Position numbers and translations under genes: made by a program. Shown in pieces: positions 24,301-39,300 of a DNA stretch of 64,000 nt; within the stretch, counting starts at the first letter, position 1; every line of letters starts with the position of its first letter. Origin of the DNA: Phalacrocorax aristotelis (lineage: Eukaryota; Chordata; Aves; Suliformes; Phalacrocoracidae); contig NC_134282.1 of the NCBI RefSeq assembly GCF_949628215.1, positions 11,158,223-11,222,222 on the forward strand, in the 5' to 3' direction. The notes below the pieces were generated by a model. That model saw only the letters and a program-made list of their open reading frames with translations. It had not been told where the DNA came from and did no database searches.

Positions 24301-27300
24301 GCAGTGATAGTAGAAAGTGAACTCACTGCAGAAAGTGGAGGTGGTACTCATCTCATGTTGCGGTTATAGCTGTGAATATTTATTCAGAAGCTTTCCCCTG
24401 AAGCTGAAAGATAGTATTATGAGGCAAACCAGTTACAAAGTTAACTTTTCTACTACACTTTTGAAAAGTTCCATATGTTTTAGAACCTTTACAAATAGCC
24501 TAATACGCATATGGTGAAAGAAAATGATTTGGTTAGTCTCGGATTTGGAAAAATCTGTTCACCTGGGGGCAAAGAGCATGTTTACCTGAGCTAATGAATA
24601 GAATACTACGTGGGTATGCTCAGCTGCTTGTAATTACCTTATCAGTGCTTAGTTTTGGTTTTGTGCCAGTCTTTCTGACTCTTGATAGTACCTGTGCAAG
24701 TGTTTCTTACCACTCTAAATTCCAGGAGAACCTACAGTTGCAGAACTGCATGGGTCTTGTTCAGAGCTGGTGTCTGGCCTGACCAAAATGCTTTCCTAGA
24801 ATCTGCTTTAATACGAGACATGCCCTAGAAACCTTGGATTGGAAAGAGCTGCCGAGTCCTGACAGAATGCGCTGTGCAGTCAGGTGTCCTTGTAGTACAT
24901 CCCTGGTTCTGCTAATGCGATATAGAGATACATGAGCTGATTGTGTATAGAACAATGTCTTCATTAGAAGGATTTACTAGCTTGGACTCTGTGCTTAGGA
25001 AAACAGCTATAGTTTCTGGACCTAAACTTGCTTCGAAATCAGTATACTGGTGGTATAAAATTCTTTTAACCTACAGAGATTAATGAATAATATTGACATC
25101 AGAAGTGCTGAATTACTAAACAAAGCTATAGCTTGCTTACATAAGGGAACTGTTTCCAAATCCTTCTTCCTGTGGTGAGTGTTATGTTTTGGAACATAGT
25201 TTTGTTGTGTTGTAATCTGTAGTTCTTTGCACTGTCAGCATTACATTTGGTGCATAACTGAGGATGTTTTATTGGGGGGCAGAAGAAGAAATCTAATTTG
25301 GTATTTACCAGACTCCTGAAATGCAATATCTCATTAGAACTTTTTAAACTAGACTGACAAGTGTAATTTCTATGCAATGGTATGTCTGGGTCTAAACAAG
25401 AAGTGTTCTGTTCCTGTAGGTCTAGTGGTGTTTTTTCTAGTTGAAATGCAGCTTCTACCAGCAGAAGAACTTGCCCTGTGATAGCTTTTCCTTGCTGTGC
25501 TGCCTTCACTGCATATGAGAGAAGGTGGCTTCATGAGCAAAAACTTAATTTTGCTGCCCAACTGAATTTTTATTATTTCTAACTAGCACAGCCATGCTAA
25601 CAGGAGTTTCTAAAGTATGGTGGCTCAATGTGTTGTCTAAGCAGAAGGCCTTTGTCTCTCCCATATCCTTCTTCCCACACACACTGGAGATCTGTATCAG
25701 TGAAATAGTTATGACATGGTAAAGTGTTGTTTGCTAGCTGAAATATTTAGCACTGAAATACAAATAATTGAAATTGCAGATTGTCAGAGGCCTTCTGCAA
25801 AATTTGATGGATGCTGCTGAGTGAGGGTTTTTTTTCTTCATTACAGTTTTTTAGTGTGCCTGTCCTTCCCCATGTTCCTGACTCTGTAAAAACATACACA
25901 AAAAAAGCCCCAAAACATGACAACAAACCCAGAAACTAAACCAAAAGCTAAACATCTGTGGAAAACAGGTATGTTTATGTTCGTGTCTGCCTTTGAGCCC
26001 TGCCTAGAACTCCTGAAGGCATGAAATGTTACTATGAGGCTGAGTTTTAAACTGGAAGCCTTTCTGGTCAGCTTTGTTTTGTGGATTACCAGATGTGCAA
26101 TGAATAGGATGAGTTCTTTGTTCCTTTTGTGTTAAAGCAGAAAACAAGGGTAATTACTCAAACTATTGGACTACAAATGTAAATAGTGTGTGGAAAACAA
26201 GACAGGTAAATGCAGTTTTTCTAGGAAAAACAGTTTCTCCCTCAAATAGAATAGCTGTTGAGTGCAGATGGTAATGAAGAGAAATATAGGTAAAGACTTT
26301 TATAACATACAATATGCACTTGGCCCAATTTCTCCTTTCAAAGATATATTTAAGTTATGGCAACTCACAGTTTCTGCCTTGCTACCTCCTGGGTTTTTAT
26401 TTAGGTCAGGGTGAGTAGGTTGAAGCTGGTTGTGATTCTCTTTCCCTCTTTGATTCATGTTGTACTTACTGATCTAATTCTGAACTTCCCAGTATCTAGT
26501 TGCTAAATGTCTAATGGCATCCCTTGCAGGATTGGAGCCTGTTGGCAAAGAACAGGTACTGTTCTTCCCAAACTAGTTGTAAAAGGATTCTCATGAGCTT
26601 TCAAATTTGATGAAGATAACTGCTGAATCTTGTTTTCTACTTATTGTTACCTGACAAGATAAAACTTTGCTTTGCCTTGTTACTTTGCAGCTCCCACAAT
26701 GTAGTAGAGGCAGGCGAAACTTCAAAGTCTTGCTTCTGTCAACCCTTCAACAAAAGTAGACTTTCAAATGCTGCATGTGCTTAATCATTCTGACTTCAAT
26801 GCTGTCTTTTTTCGTCTTGCTGCATTGGTGAACCAGTGGGACATGGACTAATTATACTTTTCGGGGACAGTGGACAATGATTATGGATTGTTGGATATGT
26901 TCCACTGTTTCTAGGGGCTTCCACATAACTTGAATGTTTACTCTTGGCTCCAGCTTGCCAGGCTCTTCTCCCCTAAGCTGAGCATTTTGTTTAGTAGAGC
27001 TTTGGTTATCAGAAGGAGGTGTATAGCAAGGCTTCTGGTGAATGAACAGAGCTTTTGAGCAGAGGCTTATTTGTGCTGCTGTTGCAAAAAGAACAATATT
27101 AAATGGCTGAACCAGAGTGTTACCAAGAAGATGGTGCAATATAGAAGGATTTCAGAAAGCTGTAGAATTTTTAGGCCTGGTACCTTAATAGTAATCTTGT
27201 GTAACTTTGTGGTGAGTTGGGATGCTGCCTCATCTATTATCTGTAAAAGCAAAGGAATGAGTAATTTGTTTAAAGTGGACCTTAAGATGTATCATGAAAC

Positions 27301-30300
27301 TTGGGCAGTAGTATTTTCTGAGTCAGCTCTGCAAATCTAATTTATATATGGAATAGTTAGAGTGGAGACATGTTTTGAAATATGTGCTCTTTGGGATATT
27401 AGGTCAAACTTCTCAAAGCCTGCATTGTTCCGAATTTTTGCTTCTTTTGAAAAATACTTCTTTGTTTTCTCAAATAGTGTTTGTATTAGAAAACTAAGAA
27501 GAAAATTTCATGTTTAATAGAGTGACTGGTTGCTTAAAGCTTGGTTTTGTGCAGATTTATATGTCCTTTATTGCCTTTTTGCACTTTTTTCCCCTTGTCC
27601 TGCAAGTAATGGCTGGGCAAGAGTCAGCACGTGCTGTGCATAACTGTGTGCTAATTTGTTCAGGTGTCCTGCCCAGGCAGCTGTCAGGCCAGACAGCGCT
27701 GAAGCTCATGTTGAAGGATTGGCAGATTATTCTACATATCCACTAATTTTTTATAATGATTAATCTTTTAGTATCTCAAGTGCTGTCAAATTCGGATAGT
27801 GGATTTAAAAGCTATGAGTAGTGGGGAATAAAATAATTGGGGTAGCAAAGATTTAAATGCTGAGTGATCATGCCCCACCATAACTCAACAGCAAGTTGTA
27901 TGGCATAAATTTCCTTGATCTTTATCATAAGAGTAACTTCTAAATAGCTTTGAAATAAACAAAAAATGGTGATGGCCTGATCAGTAAAAATATTCACATT
28001 TCTCACAGCAAACTCTCTGAACAAATTTCAGTACTGTTAGTGACTTATTTTAAGACTGTGGAAAGATAACTGTTTCAAAAAAACAGTTGTATGATGAGGT
28101 GAGTTCTGTCTCTGGCAATATTTCTTTAAATTTCCAATTTTTATTTCATCCTATGGTATTGCACAGCACACTACCATTTTCTTCTTTGTAGATAGCTGAA
28201 AATTGTGTATTATGGCTCACTTGAAGCATAATCAATGCAGTATTGTGGATCCCTGTCAAGTCAGATGATAGTAACAAAAGTATAGCTAGAAAGAGCAGAC
28301 AGGTCACCAGCAAACAAGGAAAGACAACGGGCCTTTTATTGTGTTCTGAATGCTTGCTTGGAATGGCTGCTGATGATCAAAGCATTGTGTGGTACTTCAT
28401 ACAGAAACAGACAAAACTGTGCCTTTTAATAGTTTCTTGTGTGATATTAAAGCTTTAAAATTTGGCTTTCTAAAGGACTTGTCTGTAATTAAGCATTGTA
28501 AGAAATCGTACTTTCTCTGAGAACTTCTTAGGTAAAGAAACCTATGTAAAATTTTAATTTGCATCTCTGGTGTGGTAAAGTAAACGTTCTAACCTGTGTT
28601 TGTATAGCTACTGCTGTCAGACTCTGTTAAAATGAGAACTCCTTGCTGAAGCATGTGCAGCCAAGTCTAGGTTCTTTTGCTTGGTGGTTGTGTGTTGCCC
28701 ATTAGTAATACTGTTCTCTCTGCTACCAGTAACAGAGAACCGATAAGCAGTGCCCGGCAGGTTTAAGTAAGTTATAATAGTGACTTAAGGCATATTTCAG
28801 TTGTTACTGCTTTTGTTCTAAGTATTTGGAAGAAATTAGTTGCTCCAGGAAATGCTTTTAGAAGCCTGCGCTCTGAAGGTTTCCAAAAATTGCAATGCAG
28901 TGCAAGAATTGATGCCCTTAAGAAGCTTGCATCACTTTAAACCAACAGTGCGTTTAGGCAGTGCAGTCCTTCATACCTGTTTGCATACTCATAAACTTAT
29001 CTACTATATCTGCATAGCTACTAAGTGATCTAAAGTCACACAGGACCTTGTTTTCAAATTTCTTGTAGCAATCGCCTGTAGTGGTCAGGAAGCTGTAAGA
29101 CTACTTGACGTGGAGGTGTTTTTTTTTTTTCTGGCGTCCTCCCTCCCCCGTCCTTGAATGCTTACACACTTCAGGGTGAGGATGAAGCAGAAAAGTGGGA
29201 GGGAGAAAGGTGAAAAACTGGATTGTGGTTTGGCTGTTGCTGTGAGCTGATCTCAGTACAGGTTTGAGTGGTACTAGTGATACGGTAATTGTGATGAGTT
29301 TCTTTGATCTGACTTGTTTTGGGTGGTAGGAGAAGGAGGAATAATTTAATGGATTGATATGGGTGGGGAAGAGGACCCCCTCTTCATTTGCTAGCACATC
29401 TTAGGCTGGATGCAAACTGATCATAATATAGCCCTGAGCATTATTCTGGTAGGTGCTGGGATCAAGTAAGGGCTGTTCCAACATCTGTCTCTGCTTCTCT
29501 GAAATTAGGCACAACTCTTCTCTGTATTGTTTCCTGTTGTTCCTCCCGATACTGAAGTTGGGGGTGTCGTGGGGGGGCAGGGTGGGAGGGGACTGTTGTA
29601 GACTTGGACACCACCAACTCCTGCTGCCAGGTATTCTGTAATTAGCCATAAGCAGGACTTCTCTTCCTCCTAGCAATCATGTGCCTACTAGTTGGTACAG
29701 TTATACTCACAAATCTAAGTATAGAAATACTACTGCTGGCCCACATCAGACTATTGACTGCAGATATTTAAAGCTATACTGATAAATGTTCTGACTATAA
29801 ATTTTGTCAGCAAAAAGTAGCGCTTATGTGAAAGATTACCGCTATTAAAATAGCGCTTCATGCTATTGGCTATTATTTTAGAACAGACTTGCGACTTTTT
29901 TGACTGAATTTATATCTTCTAACTTTGTATGAACAAGTATTAGTATTAAATACCTTCAGTTTCATTTAATCTACTACCATACCGCAAATAACTGTTTAAA
30001 TTTGCAAACTCAAATTAGTGCGTAGAACTTAACCCTTTTGTGGAGTGTAATTGCTGAATGAATGCTGAATAGCTGAGTGTATTTGAAGTAAGAACTACTG
30101 AACTTATTTTTAGATGAGAGTTTAAATCACTAATTTGGAGCTATCCTTTGATAGTTAGATCTGTTTCCCATTGTGTCTCTAGTGAATAGATGACAGCAAG
30201 GACTGGAGTGTTGGACATACAAGCAGGCTATATAAAATTGAGACATCGAGTACAAAATATATATTTACGCTGTCTGTCTAATCTCTCTAATCCTAAGCAA

Positions 30301-33300
30301 TCTTCGAAATGACCTATAAGATAACACTTGATAACTAGTGCTCCTGAAGATGCTACATTGCTGCAAGTTTGGTGACATTAGCTGGCCAGGTAGAGAAGAA
30401 GAAAACCTCTCTGGGGAAGATGTAGTGGAAGTATTACAGCTTCTACCTTGATTTGCCAACGTTCAGGGCAATTGGTTTATGCAGCTCTTGCTTGTCAGCA
30501 CATGTGCTTCCTCTGAAGGTCATGGGGACAAGGCTGAAAACCTGCCACTATTGCAGGGAGAGAGGGCAACATTTGTAGGGGGCATGTAAGAGGGATGGTC
30601 AGGACTATTTCAGAAAGCATGTGGGAAGAGAGGGTATACATCATAAAAACAAAGCTTTTTTGACTCTGCTTCTCTGGAAAAAAACTTTTAAAATGGTAAG
30701 AGTCTTTTTCTGGAGGGTAGCTAATGTTTGGTATATCGTTTGGGTACATAGTCAGGTTACTGGCAGAATAGTCTTAAAGTGCTTAAAGAAAATATTTTAA
30801 GTGTGGCAACTCCTGTGTCTTGTTTAGAGAACAGTCACGATTTTCCTCTTGTCTTGGTCAGGAAGCGAAGCTGAACATACTGAGAATTTTGTAATTGCTT
30901 CAACTTTTGCTTGCTCGCAACTACACCTAGAAAATTAAAGCAGAGCAAGAATACTTTTCCCCCTTCTTTCATATCTTCACTCAAGTTAAGTGTATATGAT
31001 ACCATAGAAACTGCATCATGGTAAGAAAGGCTGTTTTTTAAAAAGTTCCTATACTCAAATAGTAATTATAAATACTAAATGTCAGATCCTTTAAAAGCTA
31101 CCATCCGGGGCTTATGGCATATAGAATCTGTTGAAACAGTTGAAATACTGAAGTACAGGTAAGGGAATATGTAGAATTAGATGAAGAAGTGTCTTAAAGA
31201 TCACAAGTAGAAATCAGGTGCATTGCCCCTTCACCATCAAATACTGTTTTGCAAAATATTTGTAGTATGTACTCATGAAATTGGATGCTAGCATTTGCTT
31301 GTCCTGCTGTGACAGATGGTCTTTCAGACCGGTACATGGTGCACCAGTAAGTTGTTAAAGCAACTCAGTCTGGAACAAAAGATGTGCAGCCGCACACTTT
31401 TTAATGGTTTCATGTATTAACAACTGTAAACTTAAATAGGTTTTCAATGAAGGTATTTTCTCTGATTAACCCATGGTTGTGTTTTTTTATAAGGTGTGCA
31501 AACAGATTTGGCTAGGCCTGTTTGACGATAGATCATCAGCAATTCCAGACTTCAGGGATCCACAGAAAGTAAAGGAATTTCTACAGGAAAAATATGAGAA
31601 GAAAAGATGGTAAGATAGCTTTACAATTACAAAGACTACATCTATGACAAGTGAAGATGGACAGTTATCGTGTTTTTGAGTGTGCTTTCCTTCTTGTGTG
31701 CTCAGTAGACTAGATTGCACAGCTCTATAAAGTAAAACCATTTCTGGATTTTGTTCAGAGCTCAGAGAAGACAAACTATTTGAAGTTTCTCTGTGTAGTT
31801 CATAGTGATGGAACAGAAGTGGCCTAAGGGGATGTCAACAACAGTGTAAAGTAAGGCATTTGCAGGCTTTTATCAAGAGGTGGAAACCATGTGGTTTGTG
31901 CTATAAAATATTGGTAATTTGGAATTCTAGTTCATTTTTAAAAAATATCTGGCATATTTAAATAATGGGTATTTTGCAAGCTACTGATAGGACTTTTTGC
32001 AGCATCAGTGGTTAAAATAGCAAAGCTGAGATCTTCCAGTTCTCTCACTTGAGTCTTACGAATGTTGAACAGAGCTTTTCATGGTAAGCCTCTAAAAACG
32101 TTGCTCTCTTTGAATGTAGGTATGTTCCTCCAGAGCAAGCAAAGGTGGTGGCATCAGTCCATGCGTCCATATCGGGGTCTTCTGCTAGTAGTACAAGCAG
32201 CACACCTGAGGTGAAGCCACTCAAATCCCTCTTGGGAGAAGCTGCACCCACACTGCACTTAAACAAGGGCACACCTAGCCAAGTGAGTAATGACAGCTGA
32301 AGAGCAGAGAACTGGTCAGCAGTACTTTTTTTTTAGTGGCACATGAGTTTTTGACGTAAGAACTGTTGTCTAATAATATGATCGCTAAAGAACTTTATTT
32401 TATGTATTTTATTGCAGTATACAGATGTTTGCAGATCAGGTTCTAAATTAAGTTTGTTTCTATTGACAAAATTGATTTTTTTATAGTTATTTTCAGTAAG
32501 CAGAATCTTCCAGTGTGATTGACAAGTGTAGTTATGAATATCTTTTGCTTAAATAGCTTTAAAACTTTGAATCTAATGTGATATGTTTTTATGTTTCCTT
32601 TTTATTTAAAAAAACAAAGGCTGATACTGTTAACTATGAGATTCATGAATATGTGGATGAAAAGCATGCATGTTCATTATTACTTGCTATGAATTCTGGA
32701 CCTGTCTTATTAAGAAGCTTTCAGGGAGTGTCTGTATGCTGTTATATAAAGCCAAACAACACTATGTACTTAGATTTTGGAGGGAAGACAGATTTTAAAA
32801 AATGTTTTACCTCTAGGATACAGGCAGCTCTTGAATGGACCTCTTAAGACTCAAATAGTAGAAATCTGCAGCTTGCAGCCTTGCTATGGAATTCTTCATT
32901 TTTTTTCTCCTATAGTGAATTCTAAAGACTTTTTTTCCCCAATGCAGTGAAAACTTCAAAGCCACCATAGTAGCATAAATATATTGTCTTCCTCATACTG
33001 TAAGAGGAAGGTCTGTGATGTATACAGCATCTTGAACTTCAGGAAAAAATAGCTTGTTAAATATGCGTAGTCTATTCTAGTATTTTCAAAAAATCAGTTT
33101 GGTAAAATATCAGCTTTTTTGTACTAGCTAATTGAAATGTTGTTTATAGTCTCCTGTTGTAGTTCGATCTCAAGGACAGCAGCAACAAGAAAAGAAACAA
33201 TTTGACCTCCTCAGTGACCTTGGCTCAGATATCTTTGCTGCTGCTCCGCCTCAGTCAACTGCTACAGCAAATTTTGCTAATTTTGCACACTTCAACAGTC

Positions 33301-36300
33301 ATACAGGTAAGTATTCTGAGCAGCGTATCCATTTTAATAGTGTAAAATGTAATTTTAATTTTTGATTACTTTTAGTCTAAAACTTATTCACGAGGTATAT
33401 GTAACTTCTGTGCCTTGAGATTGTTGTATTGCTCAAGATTTCCTTTAGATCTTTATAAAGAAAGGTTGAAGACAAAGGCTGATAATCCCGCTTTTTGAAG
33501 CGGGAGTTGCTATAGCTATTTTCTATATGTATGATTAGACTGTTCCTGCCTACTACTAGAACTTTAGATTCTTCAGGGGAGAGAGTGAGAGGATGAGTAA
33601 CAGAATGTAGGGAGAAGCTGATATTAGACCTTCAATTTTCTTTCTGAAAATTATTAGGAAGAGCGTTCATAGAAAGAAAGCAGATATTAAGGATATTAAG
33701 GGAGTTCAAATGTATTGACAATAACTGTCAATTTTTTAAAAGGAAAAACAAAGGCTTCTTCAGTTTAAAGAATGACCTCCTCTTTGTGTGTGTGTCTATT
33801 TGAAAACTGAATACTATCTGTGTGGGTAGTATTCTGTAGTTTCAGGAAGAATAAACAAGCTTTTTGAGCATATGTATTGACTGAGGGTGGGGGTAGGCCT
33901 TGAATTCTTAAAGAATGACTTCAGTAAAATATACTGAGCCCTCAGGGTTTATTTTCAGCCAAAGATCTTGAGCCATAGAAGTCTCTCCTAAAGAAAAAGT
34001 TGATTTTGTGGTCACTGAACTATGTTGTTGCTAACTTGCATTGTAATTGTGGGAAAGTACCTTTGCCTGCCTTGTCTGAATGGGCTTTTCATCTAGTTTT
34101 TCTGAGAGAAACTGATGCTGCTAAGCCAACAAGAATAAGATTTCTTGCAAATCAGTCCTGAAATTGTTAACAGCTGGGAGGAAGTGTGATGGAGGGGACT
34201 TAAAGCCCACCCGGGGAACTGAGCGAAGTATCAAGGCTATCTCAGAGTTAACTTCAAAAAAAAGTATGTTGTCAAATAGCTGGCTGAATTCAATAATACA
34301 GAATATGAATTGTTGTTGCAGTGGATTTGGTAGAATCCTGAACATAAGTTTTCATGTTAATCATCTTTTTGGAGGTATATTTAACTGGGAGACCTTGTAC
34401 AACATTGGCCAGTCAGCACAGTGTTACTGAAGAGGCTGCATATCTTTAATTCTTTCTAATAACTTACTCTTTCCAAACTTGTTGCTGAATGATTCTGTAT
34501 TTATATACCTGTAATTACTCCTCGTGGGTTTCAGGAGATGGAAATTCCATTAAAGCAACATTTCAATACCATGTTCCAAATCCAGGTAAAATTTCACTGC
34601 ACCTCTGTTGGGTAATTTTTAAAAGGATAAAAAGCAATATGAACGCTCAAGAAAAAATATAATCTTAAAGTCTTAATTTCTGGTTGAAATAAGTGATGAA
34701 AATCAAAACTGAGAGGAATGCTCAGCTGTACTGACTTGTTTTCTGTTTCAATAATTAACCTTTGTGGTAATTCCCATTACTCCTTTCCATTAGTTTTAGA
34801 ACCCAAAACAGTTTCAGGGCGGGTAAATCAGTTTCTAAAAGACAAAAATCTAATTCTGAGCGTGTGGTAGTTGAATGTGTATTGCAGACTGGTTTATCTG
34901 AAGGTGTTTTCTGACTTGTAAGGGTAAAACATTTCTAAGGCTTGTGCTATGTGCAGTAACCACAGGGTAGTGTTAACTGAAACTAATAATGAAATGTTAT
35001 AGACTCTTCCCTTTGGAACACAAGGAGAGCTGACCAGTCTGCCAGCTTTGGCAAAAATGAGTTTTAAATGCTCATTCAAGGAGCTGTACAAACATGTAAT
35101 TTTTGTTAGCAATCACATGCTACAGCAGAGGATGGAAGAACTTGCACTTAGTGCAGCACTACTTTTGCAGTTTATGGTCCAGTGTTCTTGTTTTAGGACT
35201 TGGTTTTAGATATGCCTACAGGGAATGAACTTTTCTCTTTCCCTTCATGTTCACTATGATTAAAGAAATCACTGAAGAGCACCAGCAAATTTAAGGTCTT
35301 CCAGTATAAGTTACTGTTTCTGCAATTAAGGCACAACCTGAGTGCAGCAGCTGATAGGAAAATGTTAACAGACTTGTGCTGTGATCTGTAAAGTGTATAT
35401 GTAAAGCTTGAAAATTATGCAGGAAGTGCAACTTCTGATGTGTTCCTTTTTTCTGAGTTTTCTAATGTTCTAAGCTGGCACAGGATGTTGTTGCATGTTG
35501 AAGGGGAAACATGCTGACCTTATGTTTACTGTCTATTTAATTTACAAAGTTCCATAACTTCTGCAAAATAATGATATTTTGAAGATGATGGTAGCTGTTC
35601 TTTGTAGTTGACAGACTGGTAATGGTAACAAAAAGATAATTTTTAGTATGTAGACTTTCCATTAACTAATGGAATAGAAGACCTGCACAAAAGATCAAAA
35701 AAAAGCGTAGTGACACAGCACAATGCTGTGATAGGTAAGAGGGGAGAAGAGGCTTTACCCAAAAGAAATAAAATAGTACGACATAATTATTGTCTTCTGG
35801 AGAATTATTTTCAATTTTGTAGTTGAATATATGTGGACTTTATTTAGGTTTTCTTGGCTTTGCAATGTTTCATGCCTTTATTCTACCTAGTGCAAACCTC
35901 AGAGAAGAAACTATGCAAAGATTGTAGGGGCAGCTTGCATTGCCGTGGTGCTGTCATACTTGAGCCAGCTTTAGCCAGCTAGCTTTTGTACTGCCCCATT
36001 GGTCTGCAGTTACAACAGCAGTTGTAAATCTGTGCCGATCTGCAATCCACTGCAGTTCCTTAACTTAGGGTTGTTCTTGGGTTTCCCTGCGGAGAGCTGC
36101 ATTTTGGAATTGTCAATCTACATATTGTTCAGGTACAGAAAGTACAAGTTTTACCTGGTCTTTACCTTTGTGCCGCTTTTACATAAGTTTGAACTTTACC
36201 ACATAAAATAAAGCAAGATTAACATCTGAATGCTCTGCAGAAGAGTCCACAGCTCTACGGTTTTAATGGGGGTCCACTTGCAAGTCATACTTTGTGTCAG

Positions 36301-39300
36301 CTGATTGCAATAAAATTAAGTGGCCTGTAATATAGTATGTTCCAGTTTTTAATCTAGACCCAAAAAATACTTCATTTAAGATTCGTGGCATTATAGTCTG
36401 TTTGTGTGAGTGGTTAAAATAAAAAATTTTTTCACATTTCTAGGAGCGATGTTTATGTACTTAATCATATTTGGTCAATTAAATGTCAGTCTTCATGTAG
36501 CCCCTATCTAATTGATGCATCAGGTTTAAAGCAATGCTTTCACTTTAAAGCAAATTAAATTCTTAATCTATTCCTCTTAAAAAGCTCCTGGTTTAAAGAC
36601 AAAACAAACAAAAACCCAAACTGTGGAATTTGGAGTTTCTGTAGAATGGTGTTTGAACCAATACAGAGGGTATAATAGAAACTATTTTGCCTCTGTGTCA
36701 GCTTTTTCTCCTTGCACACTTTAAAGGTGACATTTTAGGACAGAACTTTCTTGAGACCTTGCTTTCTTATTGGTGTTTTTGTTTGTTTGTTTGGGCTTTT
36801 GTTTTGTGTTCCCCTTCCCCTGCTTGCTGACTTCCGTGCTGTGGTGGGTTGACCTTGGCTGGCTGCCAGGTGCCCACCAAGATGCTTTCTCGCTCCCCCC
36901 CTCAGCAGGATGAGGGGAGAAAATACGATGAAAAAGACTTGAGTCAAGATGAAGACAGGGAGATCGCTCGCCAGTTACCGTCATGGGCAAAACAGACTTG
37001 AGGAAGATTAACTTAATTTATTGTCAGTTAGTGATAGAGTAGGATAGTGAGAAATAAAAACAGAACTAAAACCACCTTCACCCCTTCTTTCTAGGCTCAA
37101 TTTCACTTCTGACTCTTCTACCCTCCTCCCTGAGTGGTGCAGGGGGATGGGGGACGAGAATTAGTCAGTTGATAACACTTAATCTCTGCCATTCCTTCTT
37201 CATGCTGTTCCCCTGCGCCATTGTGGTGTCCCTCACCTGCAATAGGCTACAAACAAATGGATACAAATAGATCCTTCAAGAACTGCTCCAGCGTGGGCCC
37301 TTTCCGTGGGGTACAGTCCTTTAAGCATGGGCTGTTCCAGCATGGGCCCCCCACAGGGTCACAGGTCCTGCCAGGAGCCTGCTCCAGCATGGGCTTTCCA
37401 CAAGCTCCATCTTCCTTCAGGGCATCTCTGCCTGCTCTGGTGTGGGGTCCTCCATGGGCTGCAGTGTGGATATCTGTTCCACCATGGTCCTCCATGGCTG
37501 CAGGAGGGCAACCACCGTCTTTACCAAAGTTGTCTCCATGAGCTGCAAAGGGATCTCTGCTCCAGTGCCTGGAGCACCTCCTCCCCCTCCTTCACTGACC
37601 TTGGTGTTGGCAGGGTTGTTTCTCTTGCATTTTTCTCACTCCACTCTCGCACAGCTGCTACACAGTGTTTTTCACCCTTTCTTAAATATGTTACCACAGA
37701 GGTGCCACCAGCATTGCTGATGGGCTCAGCTTTGGGCAGCAGTGGGTCTATTTTGGCTGTCAGAAATGGGGCCAGCTTCTGATCTTTTCCCATAGGGGCT
37801 GCTGCTACAGCCCCCTGCTACCAAAACCGTGCCATGTAAACCCAATATGTATGCACATGTATGCACACTTCTAATAAAAAGTATTGTCAAGTCAAACCTC
37901 ACCCTCTCTCCCAGTATCCCCTGTGAAGAAATACTTGCGCTTCCGTTTGTTAGCAGCATTGTGGAATACAGTAGTTTTGCGTTTCCCTTTAGTTTATAAA
38001 TCTGTATTACAGGTGCTTTTTAAATAGAAGTGAAATAATGCAACTTTTTATTAGCATTATGTGGCTATTAAGTAACAGTACTTAAACAATCAGCATAATT
38101 TATATACGTATATAATCTGTACAGTGTAATATAATACATAATGTATATACTTATCCTGGAGGGATTCTGCAGATTAAACAAATCCTGACCCAAAAATACA
38201 ATGCATTGCATCTATTATTCCAGAAGGTGTTTTGTTGGCTTTCTTTAGATGGTAGCTCAAGTTACCTATATATACAGGTTTGGTTTGCATTTGATTAAAA
38301 ACATTTTTCTCCCTTCTCCCTTATAACAATGTTCAAGACTTTCTGTGGAGCTTATTACTTAGGCATGCAATTCCTGTTGAATCTATGGATGCTTGAACGT
38401 CCAGCTCTTTGAAGTTAGATGGGTGTTAGCTTTTATTTTTTCCTATAGTATGGCATGAAAGGAAGGTGAAAACTGAAATTCTATTTGAAACTTCCATAGA
38501 TTTATGTTGTGGTTACAGTTTGATTGCTATCTGCTTGATATTGGTATTGATTTTTTCCATATTTCTGTACTGATTTAGTTTTCTAAAAGATGAATTTTTC
38601 AACAAAATTAACTTATAAACCTAGCCAAAACTATTCAAGTTGTTGCGAAACTAAATTCACCCAATGAAGAAGCTCTTTGTATATGAGAAGTTCAAATCAT
38701 CACTATTTTACAAGAATACCTTCTAGTTTTTAGTCTCAAAGAAGTGTTCAGTTAGTCAACAAATTCTCGTTTTAGAAACTAGCATTTAAAATGATATGTG
38801 GTTTTGATTCTATGGGTATATGTCAGTATTCTGTACTTTTGGGCTGTTTTTCCCTGACCAGCCACCACTGCAAACACTCTAGGGTTAAGCTGAACTGGAC
38901 TTCATCAGGTCATGCAGTTGTGAGTAGTAGCATATATGAGGAGAAGTAGCATTAACTGGTACAACTCCGTGAAGGTGATTTGCAAAAGCTTGTTGAAAGA
39001 CAACTTTCAGTCATAGAATATCACATTTTTTCATGTAAAAAGAAACTACAAGGTAGGACGTAACCCTTGGAGGCTGTCATGATCATGAATTCAGTTAATA
39101 CATCTGTTTTTGTGTTTATTTCTCATATCCATTAACATGTTTTGTTCCTTTGCAATTTACAGCGCAGAACTCTGCAAGTGCAGGTTTTGCAAACTTTGAT
39201 GCATTTGGACAGTCTAGTGGCTCGAGTAATTCTGGAGGTTTCCCCACAGCAAGTCAGTCTTATTTTCAGCCCCAAAATACAGGTAGAACTCCTAGCACTT

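Larger units (their letters stand above)
33307..39162 (+). other. AGFG1: AGFG1 intron 5 (5.9 kb)
   Basis: This intron holds the 51-base candidate cassette exon (34535-34585) and an avian retroviral LTR (36840-37847). The remainder is AT-rich sequence with no recognised element. Confidence 0.8.

Noticed and set aside
32578-32847. 89-codon open frame in AGFG1 intron 4
   Set aside because: No recognisable family, low-quality start context and no suitable acceptor/donor pair with matching phase; likely chance.
37221-37793. Several overlapping open frames of 80-158 codons on both strands
   Set aside because: They lie inside the repetitive LTR at 36840-37847 and are not conserved protein frames.
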